Assembly (NCBI RefSeq): GCF_028548395.1
Contig: NZ_JAQQLA010000004.1
Location: forward strand, 124,001-188,000
Source: Vogesella indigofera
GTDB taxonomy: Bacteria > Pseudomonadota > Gammaproteobacteria > Burkholderiales > Chromobacteriaceae
Direction of reading: 5' to 3'
Length of the DNA: 64,000 nucleotides
The position numbers were made by a program, and so were the translations under genes. Of this stretch, positions 1 through 8,377 are shown one piece after another. Numbering within the stretch: the first letter of the stretch is position 1; every line of letters starts with the position of its first letter. Under the pieces are notes generated by a model that saw only the letters and a program-made list of their open reading frames with translations, was not told the DNA's origin and made no database searches.

Positions 1-2102
1 AAAATGACCGCCAGTTTCTTCGGACTTTGCCGTGCCCGCGCCACCAGCAAGGCGTCAATTTCCTCCGCGCCCTTGTGGCGGTACTTGTTGTAGAAACCGG
101 CCAGGAAGGTGCGCCCTTCGCGATCGGCAAAACGCTGCAGGTATTCGCGGCGCGTGGCGTCGTCGTCCTCGCCTGCGGTTGCGCCGCTGGCCGCCGCCGG
201 CTGCATATAGTAACGCGCGATGTCGCGCATCAGCCGGATATAGACCAGATTGACGGAACGGCGGGTGGCCTCGCGCACGGTGAGTGTCTTGCTGTCGTCG
301 TTCTCGTCGAAGTTGTTGAAGGTGTGCAGCCCGCCGGCGGTGAAGAAGCTCTCGCCGGGGCTGGCGGAATAGGTGCGCTCCAGCGCCGCCTCCAGCATGG
401 CGGTCAGGCTGGTGTCCGCCGCCTGCGCCAGATAGTCGATCGCCCAGCGGCGCAGTGCGGATTCGCCGGCTGCGGGCCGGATGGCAAGCAGCTGCTCGCT
501 GCCCAGCGCCGCGTATTGCTGGTGCAGCGCGTGGATCACCATCAGGTAGCTGACCAGCGTGCGCAGCTTGGCGGTGGAGCCGAGATCCAGCTTGGCGCCT
601 TCGTTGATGTCGAACGGCTGCGCGAAGTTGTCGGCCTGCACGCGCACCTTGTTGCCGGTGGGCGTGCGTTCGATCAGGGTGAAGCTGTAGGTCACCCCCT
701 GCGGCGAGCCCTGTTGCAGCAGATACTCGTTGTTAAGGTTGGCCGCACGCGCGTAGTCCGGATCGCGCAGCCTGAGCAGTTCGGCGGTGACCTGCTGCTG
801 CAGCGTCAGGTCCAGCGTGCTGCTGGCGGTCAGGTCCAACCGGTCCAGATCGTACATGCGCCGTACACCCAGCAGCCCGGCCAGCTTGATGCGCACCGCA
901 TTGGCACCCTTCTGCGCGATCACCGCCGCCACCGGCAGCCGCACCCGTTCGCGCTGCTGCCGCAGCGACACCCGCAACGCCGCGTCGCGCAGCGCCGGGG
1001 TAATCAGCTTGTCCCTGGCCATCATGCGCAGGTAGGCGTCGGTCATCGCCTGCAGCACCTTCATGTCGCCGTTCAGGAAAATGGAGGGACTGCGCTGCGA
1101 GATCATCAGGCTCAACGCCTCCTTGAACACCACCGCGCGCTCCGCCACCGGCAGGCTGTCATCGGTCAGCGCCCGGTTGACCTGCACGAAATCGCGCCCG
1201 TACCACGCCCACATACCGTCGCCGATGCCGGAAACCTCGCCGAAACCGGCACGCGCCGCCAGCGGCACCGTGTTCAGGTATTTGACCACCAGTTGGCGGC
1301 GGGCGGCGGTGGTGTCCTCGCCATCGAGATAGGCACGCACCGAGGCCGACAGCATCTGGCGCAGTTTTTCCTGATCCGAGCTGGTGCGCCCGGCCGGCGA
1401 GTGGCGGTATTTCTCGATCTGGGTGGCCAGCGTACTGGCGCCGGCGGCGCGATAGCCGGAATCAAACAGGTGCAGCGCCTTGTCGACCAGCGCCTTGCTG
1501 AAGCGAGACCAGTCCACCGCCGGATTGAGCTGCGGACTGTCCTTGTCCAGCAGGGTACGGTTCTCGATGTACAGCAGGCCGCCGACCAGCAAGGACGGCA
1601 AGGCGTTGAAATCCGCGTACACGCGCTGCGGCGTGCGCGACTGGTAGATGGTCTGACCGTAGCCGTCAGTGAGGGTGAGGCCGGTCTGGTCTTTCTCGTG
1701 ATACGGCAGGAACAGGCCCAGCGGCAGAAGCGGCGCCGTCACGCCGTGATCGGCCAGCGCGACCATGCCGTCGGACAGCTCGGCCTGGCTGGCGATGGCG
1801 TAGCCGCGGGCCTGCAGCCGCTGCAGATAGTCGGGCATGGCGGCATAGCCCAGGCGCTGGTCATAGGGGCCCCCGCTCGTCGGGAAACGGATGGCCTTGC
1901 TCGGCCCCGCTTTGACCTGATAACTGGCATCCCGCGCCGCATCACTGAAAAAGCGCGCCTGCTGCCGCGAGTGCTGCAACTCGTCCAGCAGCAGATACAG
2001 CAATCCGCCAATCAGCAGCAGCAACAGGATGCCGACAAGCCACAGCGCATAACGACAGCCGCGGCCGTTACCCTTTTTGAGTTGGATGTCTGAATTATCC
2101 AT
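1..2102 (-). CDS. divergent class A penicillin-binding protein (transglycosylase/transpeptidase), 3' end outside window
   Basis: Reading frame runs from an ATG at 2102 to the window edge (700 codons, no stop seen), so the C-terminus is missing. A short N-terminal cytoplasmic stretch is followed by one membrane anchor (residues about 18-41, rich in L/I/G). A glycosyltransferase-51-like region follows, with a divergent motif I (IENRTLLDKDS) and motif II (GASTLATQIEKY in place of the usual GGSTITQQLAKN). Further on lies a transpeptidase-like stretch with a serine motif STAK (GSTAKLRTL). This is the order of bifunctional peptidoglycan synthases (PBP1 type), acting on lipid II at the outer face of the inner membrane. 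The GT51 motifs are unusual, so glycosyltransferase activity is uncertain. One copy of the 13-bp genome repeat lies in frame (735-747, coding AANL). Confidence 0.75.
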   Translation of the reverse strand, partial: MDNSDIQLKKGNGRGCRYALWLVGILLLLLIGGLLYLLLDELQHSRQQARFFSDAARDASYQVKAGPSKAIRFPTSGGPYDQRLGYAAMPDYLQRLQARGYAIASQAELSDGMVALADHGVTAPLLPLGLFLPYHEKDQTGLTLTDGYGQTIYQSRTPQRVYADFNALPSLLVGGLLYIENRTLLDKDSPQLNPAVDWSRFSKALVDKALHLFDSGYRAAGASTLATQIEKYRHSPAGRTSSDQEKLRQMLSASVRAYLDGEDTTAARRQLVVKYLNTVPLAARAGFGEVSGIGDGMWAWYGRDFVQVNRALTDDSLPVAERAVVFKEALSLMISQRSPSIFLNGDMKVLQAMTDAYLRMMARDKLITPALRDAALRVSLRQQRERVRLPVAAVIAQKGANAVRIKLAGLLGVRRMYDLDRLDLTASSTLDLTLQQQVTAELLRLRDPDYARAANLNNEYLLQQGSPQGVTYSFTLIERTPTGNKVRVQADNFAQPFDINEGAKLDLGSTAKLRTLVSYLMVIHALHQQYAALGSEQLLAIRPAAGESALRRWAIDYLAQAADTSLTAMLEAALERTYSASPGESFFTAGGLHTFNNFDENDDSKTLTVREATRRSVNLVYIRLMRDIARYYMQPAAASGATAGEDDDATRREYLQRFADREGRTFLAGFYNKYRHKGAEEIDALLVARARQSPKKLAVI

Positions 2103-2446
2103 GGCGTCGCTTCACCAGCGAGAATATCGAGCAGAATGTTTTATTCAAGCAATGCGACTGTGGCGGCCATCGTCGGCGTACTGCCACACCAGCCGCCGCA
2201 CCACCGCTGGCATGGGGCAAAACCGGCTACCCCTATGCCCGGAGCTTAGCAGGACAGCGGCGCGGCTTGCCGATTAAATCGCCACTTGCCCGCCATGGCA
2301 CCGTAATTAAAACAGCGTGCAAAGCGCTTTCCCTTAAAAGCATAGCTGCCGCCGCCACGCTCTGCAGTGTATCCAGTTGCCGTAGCGGTCATCCAGGCGG
2401 GCGATGCCGCGCTTTCCGGCCCGTCGCCGACAGATCAGGGAGAAGG
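2103..2446. other. intergenic region, no gene seen
   Basis: 344 bases between the start of the penicillin-binding protein gene and the stop of the pseudouridine synthase gene, both on the minus strand. The short frames here have no ribosome binding site or recognisable product. It must carry the promoter of the penicillin-binding protein gene. A weak candidate on the minus strand is TTGCTT, 17 bases, CGATAT near 2125-2160, which I do not consider reliable. No repeat of the 13-bp family is present. Confidence 0.5.
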
Positions 2447-3118
2447 CTAGCGTTGCGGCCAGGGCAACGTCCACGGCGGCTGTTGCTGCAGGTAGGCGGC
2501 CAGCGCCGGCACGGCGAACTCGCTGCCCTGCGCCGGCGGGCAGACGAAATGCAGCGCCTCGCCGTCCAGCGTCAGCGCCAGCGCATAGGCGTGCAGATAG
2601 GTGCGATCGGCGGCGCTGCCGCCATACAGCGCGTCGCCGAGAATGGGGGCGCCCAGCGACTTCATCGCCACTCGCAGCTGGTGGGTCTTGCCGGTGCGCG
2701 GCCGTAGCAGGAACAGGCGCCGCCCCGGCGCCAGCGAGTGGCTGAAGAACTGCGTCACCGCCGGGTTGAGCTGGCTCTGGCACAGCTTCCACGCTCCGCC
2801 GCGCCCCTTTTCCATGTCGCCACGGATCAGGCCCTGTTTCTTCGCCGGTTTGGCATCGGACAGCGCCAGGTAGTATTTCTCCACCTCGCGACCGGCAAAG
2901 GCGGCACCAAGGTTGGCCGCAACCTGCTGGCTGCGCGCGATCAGCAGCAGGCCGGAGGTGACGCGGTCTAGGCGGTGCACCGGCCACAGCGCGTCATCGC
3001 CCAGCCCGGCGCGCAGCGCACTCATCAGCCCGGCCTCCTCGCCGTCGGCGTGGAAGCTGACGCCGGGATGCTTGGCGATGACGTAAAAACGCGGATCGGT
3101 GTGCAGCAGATCAAACAT
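2447..3118 (-). CDS. RluA-family pseudouridine synthase
   Basis: 223-residue protein of the RluA superfamily, which isomerises specific uridines in rRNA or tRNA. The catalytic motif HRLDRVTSG holds the expected aspartate at residue 51, and the C-terminal motifs HQLRVAMKSLGAP and GDALYGG are present. There is no S4 RNA-binding domain, so it is of the short, RluA/TruC-like type rather than RluB/C/D. It is not the same as the second synthase at 5245-5913, which has the HRLDMATSG signature. The exact target is unknown. The 13-bp genome repeat at 2909-2921 encodes AANL inside this gene. The neighbour upstream starts 27 bases away, so the two may be cotranscribed. Confidence 0.88.
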   Translation of the reverse strand: MFDLLHTDPRFYVIAKHPGVSFHADGEEAGLMSALRAGLGDDALWPVHRLDRVTSGLLLIARSQQVAANLGAAFAGREVEKYYLALSDAKPAKKQGLIRGDMEKGRGGAWKLCQSQLNPAVTQFFSHSLAPGRRLFLLRPRTGKTHQLRVAMKSLGAPILGDALYGGSAADRTYLHAYALALTLDGEALHFVCPPAQGSEFAVPALAAYLQQQPPWTLPWPQR

Positions 3119-3145
3119 GGCTCTCGCTCGTGGCTGGCGCGCGCG

Positions 3146-4537
3146 TCACAGCATGCGCAATTCGGCATCGGGCTGCGGCTTGCGCAGGAAGGCCGCCAGC
3201 AGCTTGTAGGTATCGGCATCGAAGGTCGGCGTGCCCTGCGGCGCGGCCTGTTCCTCGCGACGCGAGCCGAGATAGCACCAGCGCTCGAACAGGTGTTCCT
3301 GCCACTGGCCGGACACCGGATCGGTCTCGCGCACCGCCACCGCGCCGGGATAGGGCCAGCTTTGCAGCTTCAGCCGCGCCAGCGCCTGCTGCAGGCGCAG
3401 GTTGTGGCTGGCCGCGTCCTCGCGCCCGATACAGGCGCCCTTGCAGCGGCCCAGCGCAAAGGCGGAGCAGGCTCCCTTGCGCGCACCGCGCTTTTCCAGC
3501 GCCAGGCAGGTCTGGCACAGACCGTTGCCGGCGCACAGTTCCGCCAGCGCCTTCTTGGCTTCCTTCTGGCTGCGGAACAGGCCGTACAGCGTGTCCAGCC
3601 GCGAGAAGTCGACCTCGCTGGCCAGCACGATGCGCGGCGTCAGGAAGCCGCTGTCCAGCGGCGCCAGCTGCAGCGAACACAGCTCCTGCGACAGGCGGCC
3701 GCGCAGATTGTGCAGCGGCTGCAAGGCGCGGATCAGCTGCAACTCCTGCAGTTGCGCGCCGAAGTCGCCGATCGTCTCCTGCCATTCGATGCGCTTGATC
3801 GGCTCTCCGATGCGCACGTCCTTGTGCGGGCGCGGCTCGGCGCCGAAATGCGCCAGTACGCGGCGGCGCAGGTTGTCGCTGCGGCCGACATACAGCGCCT
3901 GCCCGTCATCGCCGTAGAAGGAATACACCCCCGGCACGTCCGGCAGCTGCTCCATCACCTCCGGGTCCAGCCCCGGCGGCGCGGCCGGCGCCGCCATCAA
4001 CACCGCCGCCTGCGCTTCGACCTCAGCCTGGCCGTGTTCGGCGATCGCCTGCTGCAGGAACTGGTGCAGCGCGTCGGCGTCGGCCAGCGCGCGGTGGCGC
4101 TCGGCCTGCACGATGCCGTGACGCGCGATAATGCTGTCCAGGCTGTGCTTGAAGTGCTGCGGGTACAGCAGCCGCGACAGCTTGACGGTGCACAGCACCT
4201 CGCTGCGGAACGGCAGGTTGAGGCGCTTGAATTCGTTCTTCAGGAAGCCGTAGTCGAAGCGCACGTTGTGCGCGATCAGCAGCCGGCCGCGCAGCTTGCC
4301 CAGCAGCATGGCGGCGATATCGGCGAACGGCGGCGCATCGGCCACCATCGCGTCGCTGATGCCGGTGATCTGCTCGATGAACGGCGGGATAGGCTGCCCG
4401 GGATTGACCAGCATGTCGAAGCGCTCGACGCGCTCGCCGTCAATCAGGATGACGCCGACCTCGGTCACGCGGTCACGGCTGATGTGGCCGCCGGTGGTCT
4501 CCAGGTCGACAATGGCACAAGGCCGCTCAAACAGCAT
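3146..4537 (-). CDS. DnaQ-like 3'-5' exonuclease fused to GIY-YIG (Cho/UvrC-like) nuclease
   Basis: 463 residues in two domains. Residues about 5-165 form a DEDDh exonuclease of the DNA polymerase III epsilon type: D11 and E13 (DLETTG), D95 (RFDYGF), H148 and D153 (HRALADAD). Residues about 200-280 form a GIY-YIG nuclease (VPGVYSFYGDDGQALYVGR, then R-rich NLRRRVLAHF). A cysteine-containing C-terminal part (CQTC, CKGAC) recalls the UvrC/Cho cysteine region. Fusions of this kind are known in many bacteria and are annotated as epsilon-like or Cho-like nucleases. The likely role is DNA repair, with incision by GIY-YIG and trimming by the exonuclease (inference). It is too unlike housekeeping DnaQ to be the replicative proofreading subunit. 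Confidence 0.88.
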   Translation of the reverse strand: MLFERPCAIVDLETTGGHISRDRVTEVGVILIDGERVERFDMLVNPGQPIPPFIEQITGISDAMVADAPPFADIAAMLLGKLRGRLLIAHNVRFDYGFLKNEFKRLNLPFRSEVLCTVKLSRLLYPQHFKHSLDSIIARHGIVQAERHRALADADALHQFLQQAIAEHGQAEVEAQAAVLMAAPAAPPGLDPEVMEQLPDVPGVYSFYGDDGQALYVGRSDNLRRRVLAHFGAEPRPHKDVRIGEPIKRIEWQETIGDFGAQLQELQLIRALQPLHNLRGRLSQELCSLQLAPLDSGFLTPRIVLASEVDFSRLDTLYGLFRSQKEAKKALAELCAGNGLCQTCLALEKRGARKGACSAFALGRCKGACIGREDAASHNLRLQQALARLKLQSWPYPGAVAVRETDPVSGQWQEHLFERWCYLGSRREEQAAPQGTPTFDADTYKLLAAFLRKPQPDAELRML

Positions 4538-4595
4538 GCTTACCCCTAGTCAATCGATCGATCGCGGCAGCGCCGCTGCCGCATGGTGCCGGCGT

Positions 4596-4615
4596 TGCGG
4601 CCAACGTTGGCCGCA
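4596..4615. repeat. 20-bp palindrome made of two inverted copies of the genome repeat
   Basis: TGCGGCCAACGTTGGCCGCA, a perfect palindrome, lies directly against the stop codon (4616-4618 on the minus strand) of the RNase D-like exonuclease gene. Transcripts of that gene would fold it into a hairpin immediately after translation ends. The position suits a terminator or 3'-end stabiliser, although no T-run follows. Confidence 0.85.
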
Positions 4616-5209
4616 TCACGGCGCCGGGCGCAGCGCCTGGTAGATGCGCAGCGCCACCCAGGCATCGTTGGCGGCGTACACCTGCTGCGCTTCGCTCAGC
4701 ACTTTGGCGCCCCAGTTGGAGGTGGACAGTTTTTTCGACTTGCGGAAATACTGGCCGAACACCCGCGCCACCGCCTGCACCGCGCCGACGGTGATGGTCG
4801 GCGAATCGCTCTGGAACAGGCTGCCGACATCCAGCAGCGCCTGGCACTCGATGCCGAAGCGGTCGCGCAGGTGGCGCTTGTCGGAGCGCAGGTCGAAGCC
4901 GACCACCAGCACTTCGCCGCTGGCCAGCAGCGCACCCAGCGCCGCCAGCACCTCGGCGTCGGACACCGGGAACAGGTAGGCGTGGTCGCTGGTGGCCAGC
5001 TGGATCAGGTGCGGGCCGGTGGCCTCTTCGCCCTTGCGGAAGGTTGGCCGCGACTCGGTATCGAAGCCGGCCACCCGCGCCGCGCGCAGCGCCGCGAGCG
5101 CCCCCGGCAAGGCGGCACGGTCCACCACCGTGATCTGCGCCGGCCCCAGCGCCGGGAACAGCGGCAGGGTCTTGATCTCGTCTCGGGACAACTGTCTGGT
5201 CTGGCTCAT
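4616..5209 (-). CDS. RNase D-like 3'-5' exonuclease (DEDDy)
   Basis: 197 residues. DnaQ-like fold with D50-x-E52 (FDTES), a central aspartate region (VGFDLRSDKRHL) and the tyrosine-type final motif (YAANDAWVALRIY), which places it in the DEDDy class with RNase D and WRN-type exonucleases. There is no HRDC domain, unlike full RNase D (about 370 residues), so it is a short stand-alone exonuclease. Start chosen at 5209 (MSQTRQ), preceded by GAGG three bases upstream. An ATG nine bases earlier (MRR) is possible. Substrate, RNA or DNA, cannot be told. A 12-bp copy of the genome repeat (5040-5051) encodes RPTF. Confidence 0.82.
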   Translation of the reverse strand: MSQTRQLSRDEIKTLPLFPALGPAQITVVDRAALPGALAALRAARVAGFDTESRPTFRKGEEATGPHLIQLATSDHAYLFPVSDAEVLAALGALLASGEVLVVGFDLRSDKRHLRDRFGIECQALLDVGSLFQSDSPTITVGAVQAVARVFGQYFRKSKKLSTSNWGAKVLSEAQQVYAANDAWVALRIYQALRPAP

Positions 5210-5244
5210 GCGCCTCATTTCCTCGGGTTTCGGTTTGGCGGCCG

Positions 5245-5913
5245 TCAGAACGGTACCGCCAGTTGCCACTGCAGCGGCTCGCCGCTGTGCGGATGGTTCA
5301 GCGCCAGCGACTGCGCGTGCAGCATCAGCCGCGGCGCGGCGCGGCCGCCGTACAGCGCGTCGCCGACGATCGGACAACCGAGTGCCAGCATGTGTACCCG
5401 CAGCTGGTGGGTACGGCCGGTGACCGGCGTCAACAGCACGCGGCTGCCGTCGGCCTGCTGCTGCAACAGCCGGTATTCGGTCAGCGCCGGCTTGCCGGCG
5501 GCGTCCACCTTCTGCCGCGGCCGCCGCAGCCAGTCGCTCATCAGCGGCAACGCCACGCTGCCGACCTCGTCCGGCAACTGGCCGTCCAGCAGCGCGACGT
5601 ACTGCTTGCTCACCGCGCGGCTGGCAAAGGCCTCGCTCAGCGCGCGCTGCGCCGCCAGGCTGCGCGCCAGCACCATCAGCCCGGAGGTCGCCATGTCCAG
5701 GCGATGCACCACCAGCGCCTCGGGATACTGCTGCTGCACGCGGTGGATCAGGCAGTCCTGCATTTCAGGCAACCGCCCCGGCACCGCCAGCAGTCCGGCC
5801 GGCTTGGCCACCACCAGCAGCTGGGCATCGGCGTGCAGCACCGCGACCGCCTCTTGCGGCGGCGTGTAATCATCTAGCGTATGCATGCTTGATTGTGGCG
5901 ACAACGTCTTCAT
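5245..5913 (-). CDS. rluA: pseudouridine synthase RluA (23S rRNA U746 / tRNA U32)
   Basis: 222 residues with the catalytic signature HRLDMATSGLMVLAR (aspartate 72), GRTHQLRVHM and GDALYGG. HRLDMATSG followed by a hydrophobic stretch is typical of the dual-specificity RluA, which modifies 23S rRNA position 746 and tRNA position 32, and the length agrees (E. coli RluA 219). ATG at 5913 is used. An alternative ATG at 5886 (MHTLDDY) would still keep the whole fold, and N-terminal residues before it look unstructured. Confidence 0.85.
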   Translation of the reverse strand: MKTLSPQSSMHTLDDYTPPQEAVAVLHADAQLLVVAKPAGLLAVPGRLPEMQDCLIHRVQQQYPEALVVHRLDMATSGLMVLARSLAAQRALSEAFASRAVSKQYVALLDGQLPDEVGSVALPLMSDWLRRPRQKVDAAGKPALTEYRLLQQQADGSRVLLTPVTGRTHQLRVHMLALGCPIVGDALYGGRAAPRLMLHAQSLALNHPHSGEPLQWQLAVPF

Positions 5914-6003
5914 CTATTCTGTTCGCTAACCGCTTGCGGCCAACCTTTGCCTATAACCATATCGCTCGTGCGCGGCAACGGCGACACGACACCGAGGGAA
6001 ACC

Positions 6004-6714
6004 ATGTCCGAACAATTCAATCTCGACGCCTACCAGCGCACGCTGGACACCCAGGTACTGCAGCACGACGCCCACGGCCTGGTACTGGCCGACACCCTGT
6101 GCTACCCGCTGGGCGGCGGCCAGCCCGGCGACCGCGCCACGCTGACGCTGGCCAACGGCAGCCAGCTGACCGTCCACGACACCCGCCGCGACAAGGAAAG
6201 CCGCCGCATCGTGCATCAGCTCGACGCCGCCGCGCCACTGCTGGCGCCCGGCACGCCGCTGACGCTGACGCTGGACTGGAAGCGCCGCTATCGCCACATG
6301 CGGGTGCACACCTGCCTGCACCTGCTGTCGGTGGTGATCAAGGCCGGCGTCACCGGCGGCAACCTCACCGCCGACGGCGGCCGCCTCGACTTCGACCTGC
6401 CGGAAGGCATGCAGCTGGAGCCGCAGGCCATCGAACAGGCGCTCAACGAGCTGGTGACGCGCGATCTGCCTGTCGGCGTGAAGATGACCAGCGGCACCGC
6501 GCTGCAGGCGCAACCGGAGCTGATCAAGACCATGTCGGTGACACCGCCGCTGCACCTGCAGGAAATCCGCCTGATCGAGATCGACGGCGTCGACCTGCAA
6601 CCCTGTGGCGGCACCCACGTGGTCCGCACCGGCGAAATCGGCCGCGTGCTGGTGAAAAAGATCGAAAGCAAGGGCGCGCGCAACAAGCGGGTGGTGATCG
6701 CCCTCGCCGACTAG
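6004..6714 (+). CDS. alaX: alanyl-tRNA editing protein AlaX
   Basis: 236 residues. Trans-editing hydrolase that clears mischarged Ser- or Gly-tRNA(Ala). It is homologous to the editing domain of AlaRS with zinc ligands visible as HTCLH (HxxxH, residues about 101-105) and CGGTH (CxxxH, about 200). LGGGQPGD near residue 37 is also typical of the family. It starts at an ATG after GAGGGAAACC. It stands alone, between a divergently oriented rluA and a convergent helicase gene. Confidence 0.9.
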   Translation: MSEQFNLDAYQRTLDTQVLQHDAHGLVLADTLCYPLGGGQPGDRATLTLANGSQLTVHDTRRDKESRRIVHQLDAAAPLLAPGTPLTLTLDWKRRYRHMRVHTCLHLLSVVIKAGVTGGNLTADGGRLDFDLPEGMQLEPQAIEQALNELVTRDLPVGVKMTSGTALQAQPELIKTMSVTPPLHLQEIRLIEIDGVDLQPCGGTHVVRTGEIGRVLVKKIESKGARNKRVVIALAD

Positions 6715-6731
6715 GCGCGCCGGAAAAACAA

Positions 6732-6756
6732 ACCCGCGCAAACAGCTTGCGCGGGT
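6732..6756 (-). terminator. intrinsic terminator of the rhlE-like gene
   Basis: Ten-base stem (ACCCGCGCAA / TTGCGCGGGT) with a five-base loop. On the minus strand the stem is followed by TTTGTTTTTCC, so it ends the helicase transcript. The alaX transcript coming the other way would meet the same hairpin without a good T-run. Confidence 0.8.
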
Positions 6757-6775
6757 GGGGGCGGAACCGCGGGGC

Positions 6776-8269
6776 TTAGCGCTCCTGGTTCACCTTGTAA
6801 CGCGGCGGCAGCAACAGCGCCGGCACTTCACGCTGCCGTTGCGGCAGGATGCGACCGCCGATCTCGCCGACGCGCGCCACCTTCAGGCCTTCCTGCGGAT
6901 CACGCTGTTCGCGGCTACGGGTGCCAGCATCGCGCAGGTCACGCGGCGCGCGCGGCGCACGTTCGCTGCGTTCCGGACGCTCGCTGCGTTCCGGACGCTC
7001 ACTGCGCTCCGGCCGTTCGCTGCGTTCTGCCCGCTCGGCGCGCGGTTCGCGTGCTGGGCGCGCATCGCTGCGCTCGCGGCCGGCGTTGCGGCTACCGAAG
7101 CCGCTGTCGGCGGCGGACGACGCATCGCGGCGCTCGAAACCGTTGACGGTCTGCGGCGGCAGCGTCTGCCGGGTCAGTTTCTCGATGGCCTCGTGCTGCT
7201 TGACCTCGTCCGGCGACATCAGCGAAATCGCCACCCCGGAAGCGCCGGCACGGCCGGTACGACCGATACGGTGCACGTAGTCTTCCGGCGAGTTCGGCAT
7301 TTCGTAGTTGACCACGAACGGCAGCTCGGAGATGTCGAGACCGCGCGCCGCCACGTCGGTGGCCACCAGCACCTTCACCTCGCCGCTCTTGAAGCTGTTG
7401 AGCGTTTCCAGGCGTGCGCTCTGCGCCTTGTCGCCGTGGATCGCCTCGGCGGCGTGGCCGTCGCGCTTCAGGTCGCGCGACAGCTGGTCGGCGGAAATCT
7501 TGGTCTTGCAGAACACGATCACCTGGCTCATCTCGCGTTCGCGGATCAGGTGCGACAGCAGCGCGCGCTTGCGGCCGCTGTCGACGGCATACACCAGCTG
7601 CTCGACCTGGGCGTTGGTGGAGTTCTGGCGCGCCACCTCCACCGTTTGTGGATCGTGCATGAAGTCTGCGGCCAACCTTTTGATTTCCGGCGCGAAGGTG
7701 GCGGAGAACAGCAGGGTCTGGCGCTGCTTGGGCAGCAGCGACATGATCTTGCGGATGTCCTGGATAAAGCCCATGTCCAGCATGCGGTCGGCCTCGTCCA
7801 GCACCAGCACGTCGACCTTGTTCAGCTGGATGGTTTTCTGCTGGATGTGGTCGAGCAGGCGGCCCGGGGTGGCGATCACGATCTCGACGCCGCGGCGCAG
7901 GTCCGCCGTCTGCGGATCCATGTTCACGCCACCGTAGACGGTGGTGCAGCGCAACGGCAGGTGTTTGGTATAGGCCTTGGCGTTGACGCCGATCTGGTCG
8001 GCCAGCTCGCGCGTCGGCGACAGGATCAGCGCCCGTACCGGGTGCATCGCCGGCGACACGCTGGGATTGGCAAATTTTTTCAGACGCTCCAGGATCGGCA
8101 GCAGGAATGCCGCCGTCTTGCCGGTACCCGTCTGCGCCGCGGCCAACAGGTCCCGTCCGGACAATACCAGCGGAATCGCCTTGGCCTGGATCGGGGTGGC
8201 TTCGCTGTACCCCAGTTCATCTACGGCCCGCAAAATTTCGGGCGATAGACCCAGTTCGGCAAAAGACAT
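6776..8269 (-). CDS. rhlE: DEAD-box ATP-dependent RNA helicase, RhlE type
   Basis: 497 residues. Q motif (PIQAKAIP), Walker A AQTGTGKT (about 46-53), PTREL, DEAD box DEADRMLD, SAT, and HRIGRTGRAG in the second RecA domain are all visible. RhlE-type helicases remodel rRNA and mRNA structure in ribosome assembly and RNA decay. The C-terminal tail beyond about residue 390 is basic and low-complexity, with tandem repeats of the hexapeptide SERPER (about 6965-7025 in DNA). Such tails bind RNA nonspecifically. The 13-bp genome repeat at 7667-7679 reads KRLAA in frame. Confidence 0.9.
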   Translation of the reverse strand: MSFAELGLSPEILRAVDELGYSEATPIQAKAIPLVLSGRDLLAAAQTGTGKTAAFLLPILERLKKFANPSVSPAMHPVRALILSPTRELADQIGVNAKAYTKHLPLRCTTVYGGVNMDPQTADLRRGVEIVIATPGRLLDHIQQKTIQLNKVDVLVLDEADRMLDMGFIQDIRKIMSLLPKQRQTLLFSATFAPEIKRLAADFMHDPQTVEVARQNSTNAQVEQLVYAVDSGRKRALLSHLIREREMSQVIVFCKTKISADQLSRDLKRDGHAAEAIHGDKAQSARLETLNSFKSGEVKVLVATDVAARGLDISELPFVVNYEMPNSPEDYVHRIGRTGRAGASGVAISLMSPDEVKQHEAIEKLTRQTLPPQTVNGFERRDASSAADSGFGSRNAGRERSDARPAREPRAERAERSERPERSERPERSERPERSERAPRAPRDLRDAGTRSREQRDPQEGLKVARVGEIGGRILPQRQREVPALLLPPRYKVNQER

Positions 8270-8340
8270 GTCGGGAACTCCATCAGGGCTGGCGCCACTA
8301 CTGCGCCCCGGCCCCGTTCAATAATCAATTAAAAAGCGAA

Positions 8341-8362
8341 GCGCCGCCAACACTGGCGGCGC
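8341..8362 (-). terminator. intrinsic terminator of the AmpE/CobD-like gene
   Basis: Stem GCGCCGCCA / TGGCGGCGC with four-base loop ACAC, just past the stop at 8378. On the minus strand it is followed by TTCGCTTTTTAATT. Confidence 0.8.
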
Positions 8363-8377
8363 AGCAACAGGCTGGGT

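Noticed and set aside
27..2093. 688-codon open frame on the plus strand
   Set aside because: Shadow of the penicillin-binding protein gene, whose minus-strand frame has recognisable motifs.
2103..2446. Small open frames in the gap after the penicillin-binding protein gene
   Set aside because: No ribosome site, no recognisable product and a composition like the surrounding non-coding DNA.
8138..8150. GCGGCCAAC followed by AGG (also partial forms near 13941, 20223, 22985, 28830, 29048 and 49774)
   Set aside because: Only 8-10 of 13 positions match the genome repeat; such short matches are expected by chance at this GC content, so they were not counted.
6755..8248. 497-codon plus-strand open frame opposite the helicase
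   Set aside because: Mirror of the RhlE gene; the DEAD-box motifs are on the minus strand.
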